A stretch of DNA of 64,000 nt from Nemertoderma westbladi (GCA_032718475.1 JAUCBJ010007289.1:1-64000); one strand, 5' to 3'. Counted from the stretch's first letter, positions 45,110 through 56,969 are shown. A program made the numbers and translations. The notes: generated by a model from the sequence alone, not told the origin.

Positions 45110-48100
45110 CAGATACGCTTTCACTTTGTCCAACTTTGCCGTGAATCTGACCATCTCCGATCCAGAAATTGATTTGATTAATTCCAAATGACCCAGCTCG
45201 ATTGAATCCATAACGTTGGTACCAAGATCAGACAGGAGAGTACTCTTTTGATATTCACATTGTAACAGTTACGAGAGCTGTGGGACTGCATATTTTTTCG
45301 CGCATTTCTTTATAGTTGAACAAAGACCCAAATATTGTTGCTGGTTATTTAGGGTGCCAGTTGTCCGTGTTATTGATTGCAATAGTGTGTTAGGGGCTCT
45401 GATCAATCGCTGGACAGTTAGAATAGCTGATTGGTATATTTCTCGAATTCAATGATTGATTCCAAATAACCCATATAAAATGTTCGACGAAATTAATGTT
45501 CCATTAATTTGGAGAAGTTTTCGTAGTGCATTTCTATACCTCACTTCCAACTGGTCCCGCTGTAGAGAGTTTAGAGCTCCTATGTAAAACGGAAAACTAT
45601 AGCGAAAAATTTGCAAAGAGTAAGTTTTCCAAAGTGTTGATAGTGTTTCGATGGGGATACGCCTGATTGTCCCCCAGAGAGATGAAGAAGCACTTCGCGA
45701 ATGAATCAACAAGTCTAAGGCACTCCTGATATATGAACCGGTTATCTCGAGGGATTTTCTACCCGATGAAAGTGAGGTGTGTCGTTGTTTGGGGGATCAG
45801 GTGATCACTTATGTGCAAAAAAAGAGGGGGTGACTCAGCTGATCCTCTACCACTAAAATCCTTGGAAAATCCAAGCTGTCTTGTTCATATCGATCTGTAA
45901 GCCCACCTTTTCTAATTTTAGAAATATCGAGTATCTTTCTAATTCGATGTTAAACTGTGATGTGCTTATTATAAATATATCATCCGCATATGAGAAGGAC
46001 CAGCATTGGTTCGGGTATGAGGTAAGCAATGCGTAGTAATCTTCATCATTGTAATTATGGTGGATATGTTTTATGTAAAAGTTAAATAGAGAGAACCCTG
46101 TTTGACTCCAATCTTTGCCGGGAAGCCCTCTGAGTCAGTTACTGTTCCAGATCTCATAAATATCATACTAATGGAGTAATAGTGGATGAGTACACGACAT
46201 ATGTGTGGATTTATTACACTACATAGTCCGTTGAACAGTATCCCCCGCTGAACCTTATCGAATGCCTTTGGAATGTCCATTTGGCAAATAACTATATCTG
46301 AGCCTTGCTCCCGAAAAAATTGTATTAGTTCCAGAACATCAGCAAGAACAGTATCAGTACCGATTCTTTTTTGATATGCAACTTGAGCAAAATTAGGTGA
46401 TACAGTATGAAAATAGTTCTGCAGAATAACTGCTTCAAAAACTTTGGCAAATATTGTTCGCGCTTTTATACCTTTAGCAGTTTAACCTGCCAATTTTAGT
46501 TGTCCTCTTGTTTATAAATCGACTTTAGCCTATATCAATTACCTAGTGCACTGAAGTTACATCAGCTGAAGCCAGTCCGTGCGCGGCGTATGACCCACGG
46601 TGTGGGAGACTGGATTCGGATTCCTTGAGAGTTATTGCATTGTAGACCTACTGTATTATTCGATTGATCGTTACTATATAATCTCTGACAAATATATTTA
46701 CTTTCGGGCAAATATAAACAGTTCCTTTAGGACGTGGCGCTTTAAGTATAAAAACAGAGTTATGACTTATACTAATCACAACTAGATGGCCACAGAGTTT
46801 CGTAAATAGCGCATTCTTTAGGAGATGCTTTATTAACCTTCACACTACTTCACACGACTTCACACTACTTCACACTACTTCGCACTAATCTGCCGACCGT
46901 CACTGATTTTGATCATATATAAGGAGAATCGCAACTGACACACGTAGGGATTATGAAATAGCATTTAATTCACACAAAACCAATATTATTTAAGTCGCAG
47001 TTGCTACCGGTAAACCTGTTCCTCTTACCTCAGTAATCAAGTAGATTGAGGGGTTTATGATTATTCTTATTATTATTATTATGTTTATGAGTATTCTCCA
47101 AATATAACAGCAATATCCATTAATATAACAACCATTAATAAAAGACCGTAAACAGAAGTAAAATAGTGCGGTGATTCAGTAATATGCAGTCAGTTAATGA
47201 CAAGTTAGGTGTAAAATGAGTATGATCAGTGTTCCATGTGCAGCAATGTTCAATGTTAATAGTTTTACGTTCTTATAATCAAGGCCATCTGATGTTCCTA
47301 GGCCGAAGTCTGAAACTTCTACACAGAAGCACAGAAAATTCCGAGCTGGCTCTGATGCTCAGAAAATAGTAAACAAAGACCGTAATGCATTGTGCGAGTT
47401 TCCATAGGTTTCTGTTAGACATAAAGGGAAAATTGCTCTGATTGGCTGAATAAGGCAGAACAAAGAACCTCCACGTCCACAAAGAATCAGCTGACAGATT
47501 TCGTCATCTTGGTTCCAATTCCTTCCCGTTGCGTAGTTGGATAAATTTAGGGCTATTTTAGAGTATTCTGCGCATTGCGTAAAAATGACTTGTTATGTCC
47601 GCAAAAGCTTTTACAAATATGTTGATTAAACATACTGGCCGGTATGATCCTAGTACATAGGGGTCCTTATTTTTACCTTTGAATATTGGAGAAAGGGCAG
47701 TATAGCCAAATGTTTCTGGCGTTTCACCTAGAAATATGGAGCTCTGTAAGATGATAAACATGCATAACTGGTAATCCAACATGCAACAAATGGTCCACAG
47801 TCAAACTATTTGTGTCTGGTGACTTTCCTCTAGGTAGTGAGCAGATAGCTGTCTGAATCCAACAGTCACTGATGATTGTTGGAACTGGTGATTTGTTACA
47901 CATCAAGTTAACTTCCTTATCCAATTCCACAGACTTATCATCAGTCACATTAGAGGTGAAATTTCCTTCGAAAAATGATCGGAGTTTACTGTTTCCAGCA
48001 GCAGGTATATTACAGTTATGGTGTCTTCTAGCATATAATTTCCAAAATTGCCTACTTATTATGTAGTTAGGCTGACTTTTTCTTTATATCTTTACATATG

Positions 48101-48468
48101 TGTCTGTTAAGAAGTTGTCTACTCATTCTCTTGGAAAGTGTAGTACACTCCTTGTATGCTTCCTTAAATTGGGCTTTTCTCTGTCCTGAAGATATCCTCC
48201 ACAGACTATACAAGGTCTTCCGACTCTTGTTAATGTGGTAGAGCTTCTTGTTTCTTAAGCGGAGGTTCTTGCAACTATTATTTATGTTACATCGAATGTG
48301 ACACTCACTTTCTTGAACAAGAATATCATTTACCTTATTTGTGTATGAGTTCAAATCAATTATATTCCATGTTGCTATGGATGCAGGCATAGATGAGTTA
48401 AGTTCCTGCAATCGAAGAGTGACATTGTCAGAATACTCCTTAATTGTATGCGGTTGTGTACCAGTCAA
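45110..48468 (-). pseudogene. LINE-C reverse transcriptase pseudogene split by a solo LTR
   Basis: Read on the minus strand: a linker region (48468-48067), AICSLPRGKSPDTNSL (about 47860), LSPIFKGKNKDPYVLGSYRP (about 47680), then an interruption by the solo LTR at 46455-47615. Beyond it the text resumes with IFAKVFEAVILQNYF, TDTVLADVLE, QMDIPKAFDKVQRG (motif A Asp) and IGVKQGS (motif B). Further pieces of the thumb and C-terminus (YRNALRKLLQ) follow down to about 45450. The expected FADD motif C sits in mutated sequence near 45970. Many stops and frameshifts; long dead. Confidence 0.75.
46455..47615 (-). mobile_element. Second solo LTR of the BEL-like family, inside LINE-C
   Basis: Minus-strand copy, about 1161 bp, with the same TGTAAAAGC start and GCGCGAACA end in reverse. 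It is flanked by the 5-bp duplication AATAT (46450-46454 and 47616-47620). It interrupts the LINE-C RT frame between SYRPVCLINIF and the following KVFEAVI text, so it inserted after LINE-C. Confidence 0.85.
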
Positions 48469-48559
48469 TTAAACTTTTTGAGTTTCTTTATCTTTCTTTT
48501 TAAATGGACATTTGTCTCCTGGACCTTGTGAAATACATGATTTTGTGGTAGGCTTTACT

Positions 48560-50960
48560 CACTCTTCTCCTCTTACTTAAAGAACTTACTCTTCAGGTGC
48601 CTAGAGAGGTCTGATTTCCAGAAGGTATAATTTTTTATAGAGCTACCCAGGCCTTTGCTTTCCTAACTTCTATGTCTTTTTTGCTACTCTCTATCCATGA
48701 TCCAAGGTACTGGAAGTCACCGACCTTGCTTAGTTGATTATTATCAATATTGTTGTAAAGTTTCCATTAACATTAAAGGTCATGAATTCGGTCTTGGTAG
48801 CATTTATATGCAATCCAACCTCCTTAGCTGCCCTCTCCACTTTATTTAGTAGAAGCTGTGTATCTGCTAGTGTATTAGAGAGCAGGGCGATGTCATCCGC
48901 AAAGTCGGTGGCTGTGACTGCAGTTGCCGGATATCTACAACTTCTGCGTTCTTGTCGTGTGAATCCCAGATCTTCTCCCTTTGTGGCCGTCCTCATTGCA
49001 TAATCCAGTACAATTACAAATAGCAAGGGTGCTAATGTGTCGTCACATTGCATTACGCCAGCCAGGATTGAGAAGAATTAAGTTTCACCATCTGGTGAGA
49101 GTACCTGAGCTTTTGTGTCACAGTATAACAATCCATTGCCAGCAACAATTACTTCTGGTATTCCATAAGCTCTTAGGATTTCAAGCATTTTACCTCTAAG
49201 GATGGAGTCGAATGCCTTCTTGAAGTCCACAAAAGTCATGACTGCGGGGAGATTCTTTAACTTAATTCCCTCAATCAGTCACCGTAGCGCAAGTATATGA
49301 GCTATTGTTGATCTATTTGGTCGAAATCCGTTTTGGCACTTATGGATCAGTTTCTCTATGTGAAATTCTTTATAATAATTCTTTTTATTTATTATAATAA
49401 TTATCTATGTCATCATGTCCATCCTGCCCCCCACTCGCTACTCTCGGCCAACTATAGCTGCTCACACGCTCCTTTTATCTCATTACTAACTAACTACAGT
49501 ATATGGTGAAGGGTTGGACAGTATAAATATGTCCACATATAATGTCTAACTATATTTTATTGTGCTTATTTACCCCGAACGGGGGTGTATCTTTTGTTAA
49601 AAAAATAATTATCTATGTCTAATTCTTTATAGAATCATTTTGTTGTATATTTTCGAAGTTACCACAAACAGACGGATTCAACGATAGTTTGTTGGTATAC
49701 CAAAGTCTCCTTTTTTGGGGGAAGCAATAGTTGACTTTTAGTCCAAATTGGTGGTGGCTTTTCCCCTTTCAGCATCCGGGTCAAATAATGGTCGGTTTAG
49801 CACTCCTGTTTTCCATACCTCAGCAGGGATTTCATCTAATCCACTCGCTTAATGATTGGACATGCTTTTAATGCTTCTTTGGAGTTCGGCAGGTGTGAAG
49901 TCCACTGTTTCTGTAGGTAGCATCGTGTTATATATTTTCCTTGTAGGCCTGACCTTGATGTTTGGTGGCTGCCCATGCCCAAGCAAGCTGCTGAAGTGAT
50001 TTTTCCACTTCCCAACACGTTCTTCAGGACTATCAGCTTTGAAGCGCCCCTTAGCACAACTTTCCGACCAGATACCTCATTTACAGTTTGGCAGGTAAGT
50101 CTTGATTGTTGCTGTATGTGAGCAGTTGCAATTTCTTCAATTTTATCCTCTATATACTTCTCCTGGCTGATGTTGTAGGCAATTTTAAGTATTTATGTTT
50201 AATTTTAAGTTTTAAGTGAGAGCATAGCTTAGCTTTCTCAACCTTGTTAATGTTTTCGGTTGTTGGTTGTTCGGTTTCTACTTTGTAAGCTATCTTAAGA
50301 TCTTCTCTCTTAGAAGTAACCTCAGAGTTTTGCCATGGCACATACTGTTTTCGTTTGGGTATCTGGGGAATATCCTCTTGGCTGATTCCTTGTGGGCTTT
50401 TATTATTTTCTGGTATATTGAATCGGTGGACTGGTCTTCATCCATTGACTGAAGTGCTTCAAAGCGGTTTTGAACTTCTACTGTATAAGCATCCTTTACA
50501 GCATTGTCAGTTCTGAGTTTCTCCCAGTCATAGTTGATTTGCTTGCTTGTCCTGGGTTTGCTGGCTCTCAAACTGAGTCTGATCTCTGCAGTCACAATTC
50601 TGTGGTCCGAACCAATTAGGTTGAATGATCTGTATGACTCGCAGTTAATCATGCTGTTTCTCAACTTTTTGTTTATAAGGATGTAATCCAGCTGTGCTTT
50701 GGATCCATTAGGGCATTAAAAGTGTGAATACCACATTCACACGAGTTCACACGATTCACCGAGTTTGTCGATTAAATTTTCTTTCTTCCATTAGGTCTAA
50801 AAGTAAGTACCCATTTCTGATAGAACTGGTGTTATAGGTATAACTATAGGTGTTATTGATGTCTTCTGGGCTAATTTTTGCATTCAGGTAACGAGCAATG
50901 ACTTTGATATTGTGTTTCGGAATGTACTTTATAGTCCAGTTAGATCTTCATAAAACATGA
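48560..50960 (-). pseudogene. LINE-B endonuclease-RT pseudogene
   Basis: Minus-strand order: end of an APE-type endonuclease (QLDYILINKKL, then IGSDHRIVTAEIRLSLR near 50580), linker, LDEIPAEVWKTG near 49820, RT blocks near 49300 (GFRPN..., mutated), MTFVDFKKAFDS-type text near 49230, CDDTLAPLLFVIVLDYAMRT near 49040 (motif B end), TDFADDIALLSN near 48905 (motif C, FADD intact), and GDFQYLGSWIES near 48710. Several frameshifts and stops break it. A 192-bp insert at 49412-49603 interrupts it. A related copy lies at 61801-62240 and 62880-63300. Confidence 0.8.
49412..49603 (+). mobile_element. 192-bp retroposed insert with 16-bp target duplication and A tail
   Basis: AATAATTATCTATGTC occurs at 49396-49411 and again at 49604-49619. 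The insert between ends in TTTACCCCGAACGGGGGTGT (a CCCCGAACGGGG hairpin) and then GTTAAAAAA. The long duplication and A-rich end are signs of LINE-driven insertion. No tRNA head was recognised. Confidence 0.7.
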
Positions 50961-50999
50961 CTGGTTGTTCTGGCTCTAGTTGGACTGTAGCAACATATT

Positions 51000-51630
51000 C
51001 CTGGATGTTCTAGAATATTTCAATATGCATAATTACAATTAATTCCCTACAAATATATATTATAATTATAATAATAATTATAATTATAAATATAATATAT
51101 ATATTAGATTCGCCGTTGTTCATAATTAGCACTTTAAAGCTTTATGGCCCTCGTTTTGTTATTACAAAACTAGTTTACAAAATCACTCGTATTTAATGAA
51201 CAATGACGTTTATAGTTAATATTGCCAAATAAATAAAATAAATGTAATACTATTATTTTGTTGATAATTTAAGTTGATATTTTATGTAGGTAAGTTAAGT
51301 TGATAAATATTAATATTATATTATTTTCACGTTTTCTCATTGTATATGTAGTGTTGTGGGGTGTGGGGTGGGTTGTGAAACGTTCTAAGTCTGAAATTAT
51401 ATTTGAGAAAACACGGTTTCATAAAACTATAACTGAAAAAATAGCTTTTAAAAAAACAAGGTTGGATAAATGTCGTGGAAATAACTATTTACATCATTGT
51501 GTGCAAAGCAGCACTTTGCAGCGTTATGATCCGAGTTTATTTATGTACCGAGCGAGCGCAGCGATGGAGGTTTACATCAATAAACAAGGGTCTTTAACGC
51601 TGAAAGGTGACCTTTGCAAGCAATGGTATA
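51000..51630. other. AT-rich spacer, nothing recognised
   Basis: The open frame at 51300-51635 shows no motif. A GCAAAG..GCACTTTGCAGCGTT phrase near 51508 resembles one inside the following element. Confidence 0.35.
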
Positions 51631-51635
51631 TGTAA

Positions 51636-52214
51636 TTTTGTTACATTATGTCAACTTATCAGCGTTCTGTATGTGATGAAAGGATTTTATGGATGCGCAT
51701 TTAAACATTTTAATAATGTACTATTTCAAATATAAGTGAAATTTATTAACAGGTACACAGTATTAATTATACATTTAAATCTAATTAAAGTTTATTTGAA
51801 GTTATCTCGTGCATAGATTTGATAAATCGTTAATCCATTTTGATTTTAGTCGACTGAAGCAAACTTAGTCACCGTCTGTGTCCTTTCAGTTTTACTGAAC
51901 ACTGTCGCCATTTTCTTTGGTCATTTTAGTTTCTTCTATTGGACGTCTCTACATAATGGATTACATTACTCGTTAAACAATTATTTACATACAGTAGCTA
52001 GTCCCGTCACTGCAAACTGAATAATAAAGCAGCATTCATTAACATAAATGGAAATAATACATGCTGGAATACGGTAATTGAAATTGTTTCCATGCCATTG
52101 ATTACTTTGCAACGTTCCGTCCTATAGGCCGTAACGCTGCAAAGTAGTACTTTGCAGCGTTAAAATACGAGTAATTCACCAGAACGCTGTTAAGTTGACA
52201 TAATGTAACAAAAT
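51636..52214. mobile_element. 579-bp inverted-repeat element (MITE-like), 3-bp duplication
   Basis: The left end ATTTTGTTACATTATGTCAA is the reverse complement of the right end at 52195-52214. The match continues about 30 bp with one mismatch. GTA flanks each side (51633-51635 and 52215-52217). Near the right end lies a nearly perfect palindrome, AACGCTGCAAAGTA followed by its complement (52131-52159). No coding capacity. Confidence 0.6.
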
Positions 52215-52513
52215 GTATTTCATCACTAATCCTTTGGAAAAAAGGAGGGAAATTCAAACGTACTCCCAATTAATCAAATTCTGAATTTTCATTTAAAGTA
52301 GGACTTAGACCTTAAACCACATAATCCATAATGCATAATGTACTGTAGATTAGAAAATCTTTTAGAATATAAATATATATTTTTTTAAATAATATGTTTA
52401 ATACTAAGGACTGTTGACTTGACATCACTTTTTGGTCCGCGTAGCGAGAGTCACTCAGTTGTTGTTGTTTTTTAAAACAACGGTTAGATTTTAGTTTTAT
52501 AATGCTTCATACG

Positions 52514-52585
52514 GCGCAGTAGTGGCGACGTTGGTAGAGCGTTAGACTTTGAATCTCTAGGTACGGAGTTCAATCCCACTTACAG
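52514..52585 (+). other. tRNA-like sequence, probable SINE head
   Basis: GTTGGTAGAGCGTTAGACTT resembles a tRNA A box region and anticodon arm (TTG in the anticodon position), and GAGTTCAATCCC a B box. The acceptor stem does not close well, so a functional tRNA is unlikely. Confidence 0.4.
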
Positions 52586-53499
52586 GTTAATTTTTTGGTA
52601 GTAAGCCATTCAAGGAGACAGTTCATGCGTTAGTAGACGCGGACCTTTGTGCGATTTCGAGCTTGTTTTTAGATATAAAACAAAAGAATTACAATATTAT
52701 AAGTGCACCAGGTACTGTACAATGTGTATCAACGATCTGCTCCCCTTTCTGCATATAGTATGGATGTAAACCAATGTAGACCCTACTAGTTCGTGGGACG
52801 TTCGGCTCACAAGTAATCAATCATATCAAGCTTAATATACCGGGACCACTTTATAAAGAGTTGATAAGCGCCCTTTAGCAGGAGACCGGGGAAATGCTAA
52901 GTCTCCCAGTCCCCCACACAAATTTTATTTCAGAATTTTGATAGACTACATGTGTTCCAAGATTTCCGGAGATTACTACTACACCAAGGTCCCACCTTGG
53001 TGTAGGTCGTGGGTTCGACCCTCGCATTGGGCAGGGCAGTTTTTATTTCGGCACGAATGCTTTGTAGGGACTACCCGACCGATATGATACTTACTTTATA
53101 AGGCTTTAAACGCCATTATGAATTCTGAAACTTAGTATTTTTTTTTTATTTATTAGCACTTATTTTAAAGTGCAGATGAACTACTTCTTGTTGATGGTGT
53201 TGGATACCAGTTCTGAAGATCTGGCTCTGATCCCAAACGAAATCTGCTGCAACAATGTTTTATATCTCTATTAAATTGTTACTACGCTTCGATGCATCTT
53301 CCGATCCATCATGGTGGAATCAGGATGATCTAATGCAAATGACCCGAACTTCAGGTTAATAAACAAGAGCAGGAACAGCTGGTGTTGTTGAGCTGTCACA
53401 ATGGATCGACTCATCTAAGTCGCAGAACATGATGCCACGTGTTTCTCTTCTGTCATTAATAATTGCTGAGAGACATATAACACAGGATGCTCTTCAGAT

Positions 53500-53665
53500 A
53501 TACACGTTCGAGGGACCTTCGCGCAGCACGAGGCTCGGTTATGAGATACAAATTAATTGTATCACAAACTCGGTATCTAAGAAATTTAACCAAACACCAG
53601 TAAATCAATGAGAGGGAAAAGCCCCCCCTCTTAACATCCCTCTTAATTTGCACCACCCCAACCTA
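53500..53665 (+). repeat. Repeat family R2, copy 1
   Basis: It shares CACGTTCG.GGG, CGCGCAGCACGAGGC, ATACAAATTAA and TGTATCACAAA blocks, then a C-rich end, with copies at 55238-55400 and 57653-57835. Confidence 0.75.
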
Positions 53666-54135
53666 AAGGCAACGATTGGAGGTATTAACATAAAATATGT
53701 ATTTTAAAAGTAATATGTAATATTATTATTTTTAATATAACACAAAATACAACTGGAAGCGATTCACAAATATACAAACAGCACAAATTTCTAGCAAAAA
53801 TAATTAAAGATAGAATATTATTTAATTTACATAACCAACAAAGAAATCAATAAACCCATGTTATTATTGGTAACATGTTAAACTCATAAAGTAATATATT
53901 AAAATTTTAGGCGTGGAGGCAACCCAACTTGTAAGAAATATAAAAGTTACTTTATGCCGATAGTATTGATACTGAGATATTAATTTATTGTCAACACCTC
54001 AATGAAATTATTTAGCTAATATATTCTAAAGATAAACAAAAGTTAAAGATGGTTACAGGACAAGTTGTATCAAGACAAGTTTTTTCAAAATTATAAACAA
54101 AACATTTTTATAGTCAATTTTCTTTTTTTTTAATT

Positions 54136-54294
54136 GGGGGCTGCCGCCCCCAACCCCCTTCTTCTTTTCTTGGGGGCTGCCGCCCCCAAACCCCTGCTTC
54201 TTTTCTTGGGGGCTGCCGCCCCCAAACCCCTGCTTCTTTTCTTGGGGGCTGCCGCCCCCAAAGCCCCGCTTCTTTTCTTGGGGGCTGCAGATAA
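54136..54294 (+). repeat. 36-bp GC-hairpin tandem repeat in AT-rich DNA
   Basis: Four to five units, each with the perfect hairpin TGGGGGCTGCCGCCCCCA followed by a pyrimidine-rich CCCTGCTTCTTTTCT spacer. Frames are open on both strands through the array (Gly-Ala-Ala-Ala-Pro-type and Pro-Gln-Glu-Lys-Lys-type repeats), but no protein is inferred. Confidence 0.85.
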
Positions 54295-54630
54295 TAAATT
54301 GACTAAGCCTAAAGTAGGAGCTGTATTGAACGTTAACCAAATTAATATATAAATTACTACAATATTATATAATTCAACAAAATCCTAGTAAAAATATTGC
54401 AAGTAACCAGGAAATTTAATTAATTTACCGATATGTAATGCTGAACACAGAATACAGGTCGACGCATGTCGATTTTACCCTGGAGAGGTATAATTTTGAT
54501 TGCAACAATAATATTCATCCTCATCTGCTACAATTTGAAGAAGACTATTACATAATTTATTAAGTAATTAAACAGGACTAAGGATTATAGGACTAAGGAC
54601 TATAGCAAATGGAGCGGAAAAAATTAATTC

Positions 54631-54704
54631 GCCACCAGCGGGGATCGAACCCGCGTCTCCCGAAAAACGTTCAGGCTATATGCTAACCACTACACCACGG
54701 AGGC
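54631..54704 (-). other. tRNA-like sequence 1 (SINE head or tRNA pseudogene)
   Basis: On the minus strand, GCCTCCG...TGGTGGC forms an acceptor-like stem with one T:T mismatch. GGTGTAGTGGTTAGCA fits a D arm and A box, and GCGGGTTCGATCCCCGC a perfect T arm and B box. The anticodon loop ACGTTTT lacks T33. Four extra bases (TATA) lie before the anticodon stem relative to the second copy. Confidence 0.55.
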
Positions 54705-54838
54705 TCCTACATCTTTCCGATTGATTTGCTATAGGCGGTAAGCTACCTTACGGTTGCTATTGAATACAGTCCTCCTTAAGGATGGATTTAATCTGTATTC
54801 TAATACAGTAGCAGTTATGACCTGTACTGCAAACGAAT

Positions 54839-55108
54839 GTTATTGTATATGTGTTTAACATCCATAGATTGTATAAATTATTAAGTAATTAAACAGGACT
54901 AAGGATGATCCAACTCTATAGCAAATGGAGCGGAAAAAATTAATTCGCCACCAGCGGGGATTGAACCCGCGTCTCCCAATAAACGTTCAGGTATGCTAAC
55001 CACTACACCACGGAGGCTCCTGCATCTTTGAAATTGGATCATCCTTAGTCCTGTTTAATTACTTAATAATTTATACAATCTATGGATGTTAAACACATAT
55101 ACAATAAC
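54839..55108. mobile_element. Perfect 75-bp inverted repeat enclosing a tRNA-like sequence
   Basis: Arms 54839-54913 and 55034-55108 are exact reverse complements by eye. The 120-bp loop holds tRNA-like copy 2 (54947-55017, minus strand). Part of the arm (AAGTAATTAAACAGGACTAA) also precedes tRNA-like copy 1 at about 54561-54581, so a related, incomplete structure sits just upstream. No flanking target duplication was identified. Confidence 0.75.
54947..55017 (-). other. tRNA-like sequence 2 inside the inverted repeat
   Basis: 71 nt; D-arm, anticodon-arm and T-arm spacing is canonical. The T arm is GCGGGTTCAATCCCCGC. The loop ACGTTTA puts GTT in the anticodon position, but base 33 is C. The acceptor has the same T:T mismatch as copy 1. 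It could serve as an RNA polymerase III promoter rather than a tRNA. Confidence 0.6.
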
Positions 55109-55237
55109 TATTACATAATAATACATATAATTAAAACAATTAATTATTATAATTCTATAGTTAATAAAAACAGTATATCATTCGGGGGATGGAATTTTAG
55201 GTCATCTAATTAATTGTTTAAAGATTAGCAATCAATA

Positions 55238-55800
55238 CACGTTCGTGGGGACTTCGCGCAGCACGAGGCCTAGTTATTATATACAAATTAAAATGCAGCG
55301 ACTGTATCACAAAATCAGGTTTTGAGAAATTTACCCACACCACCAATCAATCAAAGAAAGGTGGACAGTACGTGTTCACCCCTTTTAATCTCCCCCCCCC
55401 CCACCCTTCCCAACCACCAATACATAACCGCGACATCTACCACCCACGGAAGGGTAGCACGAACTTATTTCCAATCGCACGTTAAATATGCAAAGCCAGG
55501 TGGTTTATAGGAATATAATAAACGCAGTACTCGTTTTCATTATAAGCCTCTTTGCGTTCGTCCTGTTTTGTATTTAAATATATTTCTTAAACGCAAGCTA
55601 GGACGATCTTTATAATAATAATAACTAGGGATGCGATCAATATGTGAAGCCAGGTGGTTTATATAATAATTTAGTCAACGCAGTACTCGTCTTCATTATA
55701 TGCCTCGTTGCGCTCGTCGCTTGTCCTGTTTTGTCATAAAATGTTTTTCCTAAACGCAGACTGACGATCTTTATACAGTTATAACTATGCGAAGTTTCGA
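55238..55800 (+). repeat. Composite repeat R2 copy 2 plus two ~150-bp tandem units
   Basis: R2 (55238-55400, C-rich end) is followed by a CGCGACATCTACCACCCACGG block. Two units built on ACGCAGTACTCGT..TTCATTATA then follow (starting near 55527 and 55677). The same order recurs at 57653-58690. Confidence 0.75.
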
Positions 55801-56335
55801 AACTGTGCGAGTAACTGTTGATACATCTATGTGGAGATGTGTGATATGTGGAGATGTGTGATACAACGCCAACGCATCTTATGCCGATGTAGTAATATGG
55901 GTATTGAAATAATATTAAATCAATGTACACTCTTAAAGCTGCAGCGAAAAAATGTAGCTAATTTCCTAGGTTAAATATAAAATAATAATATTATTTTTAA
56001 GAACATTAATTTTACTACTTTGCAAAAATTCAATTAAAAAATAACCAGACATATACATTGTGGAATAAACTATTTCAGAAGCCTACAACAGCCATGCCAT
56101 GGATTGTATTTATGTTATTATATCTGTCATTTAACTGAGATAGCAATAGTAGTAATAGTCGAACGGTTATGCGGCCCGTCCAGCCTATAATAAACACAAT
56201 TCGGTGATTGGGCTGGAATAGCAATACTGGTTGCCTCTATTACAATTCCTCTCAGGTTAGTCTACAGCCACAACTCCCAGCAGCTAGCTCCACACCAGCA
56301 GAGACTTGACCAATAATGGGAAGGATTAAATTTGT
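55801..56335. other. Spacer, nothing recognised
   Basis: No gene or repeat link could be supported. Confidence 0.35.
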
Positions 56336-56339
56336 ACTC

Positions 56340-56745
56340 AATAATTGTGCGGTTTAATTACGTTTAGATCAATTAAAGACACATTTATTAAAGCAAATCA
56401 CTTAAACTAATTAAAAACTATAATAGAATGGCGTATGGGGATTATATCTGTATAATTTTTAAGTATAATTATTTAAATCTTATACTGTAAAACAATTAAT
56501 TTCCTTTAAAAGGCAGGTTGAAAATGGCGTTTTCACCGCAATCAACTTAATTAACTAATTAACTGCTATTATCTTAGCTTCTCGAAGGCCACACGGAAAT
56601 TCTACTTGGAAAATTTCTAAACTTTTGCCAAACAACATGTGTACCAAGTTTGGATAGATTTCATCAAAGATTGGCCGAGTTATTAACGTTTAAAATTGAA
56701 CACGACAGAACGACAGAACGACAGAACGACAGAACGACAGGTTGA
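56340..56745 (+). repeat. Repeat family R3, copy 1, ending in (GACAGAAC)n
   Basis: About 400 bp with TTTAGATCAATTAAAGACAC, CTTCTCGAAGGCCACACG and CAAGTTTGGATAGATTTCAT blocks, then ACGACAGA repeats (56703-56741). Other copies: 57228-57655 and 60835-61175. Confidence 0.8.
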
Positions 56746-56969
56746 TTAATGGTACCACTACGCTAAGGCTCACTCACTTCGTGGCTCGCCCCACAATGTA
56801 ATTGCATTGATAAAACCTATAAATAAAACTTGGATATAAAATGTAAAATCGGGATGCGAAAGATTACTTTCTGAGCTACGAAAGGAAAATTGGATACAAC
56901 TTGTCTGGATACAAGCGGTCCGTTTACCTTACAAAATGAAAAATACGAATGTGCGAAGTTAAGAACAGT

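Noticed and set aside
48734-49003. Plus-strand frame over the LINE-B RT region
   Set aside because: Complement of the RT catalytic region, which has FADD and LAPLLFVIVLDYA motifs on the minus strand.
54053-54352. Repeat-encoded frames on both strands in the GC-hairpin array
   Set aside because: These frames are generated by the 36-bp unit and its palindrome, not by coding constraint.
54631-55017. Functional tRNA genes
   Set aside because: Both candidates have an acceptor T:T mismatch and lack T33 in the anticodon loop, and they sit in repeat structures. SINE heads or pseudogenes are more likely.
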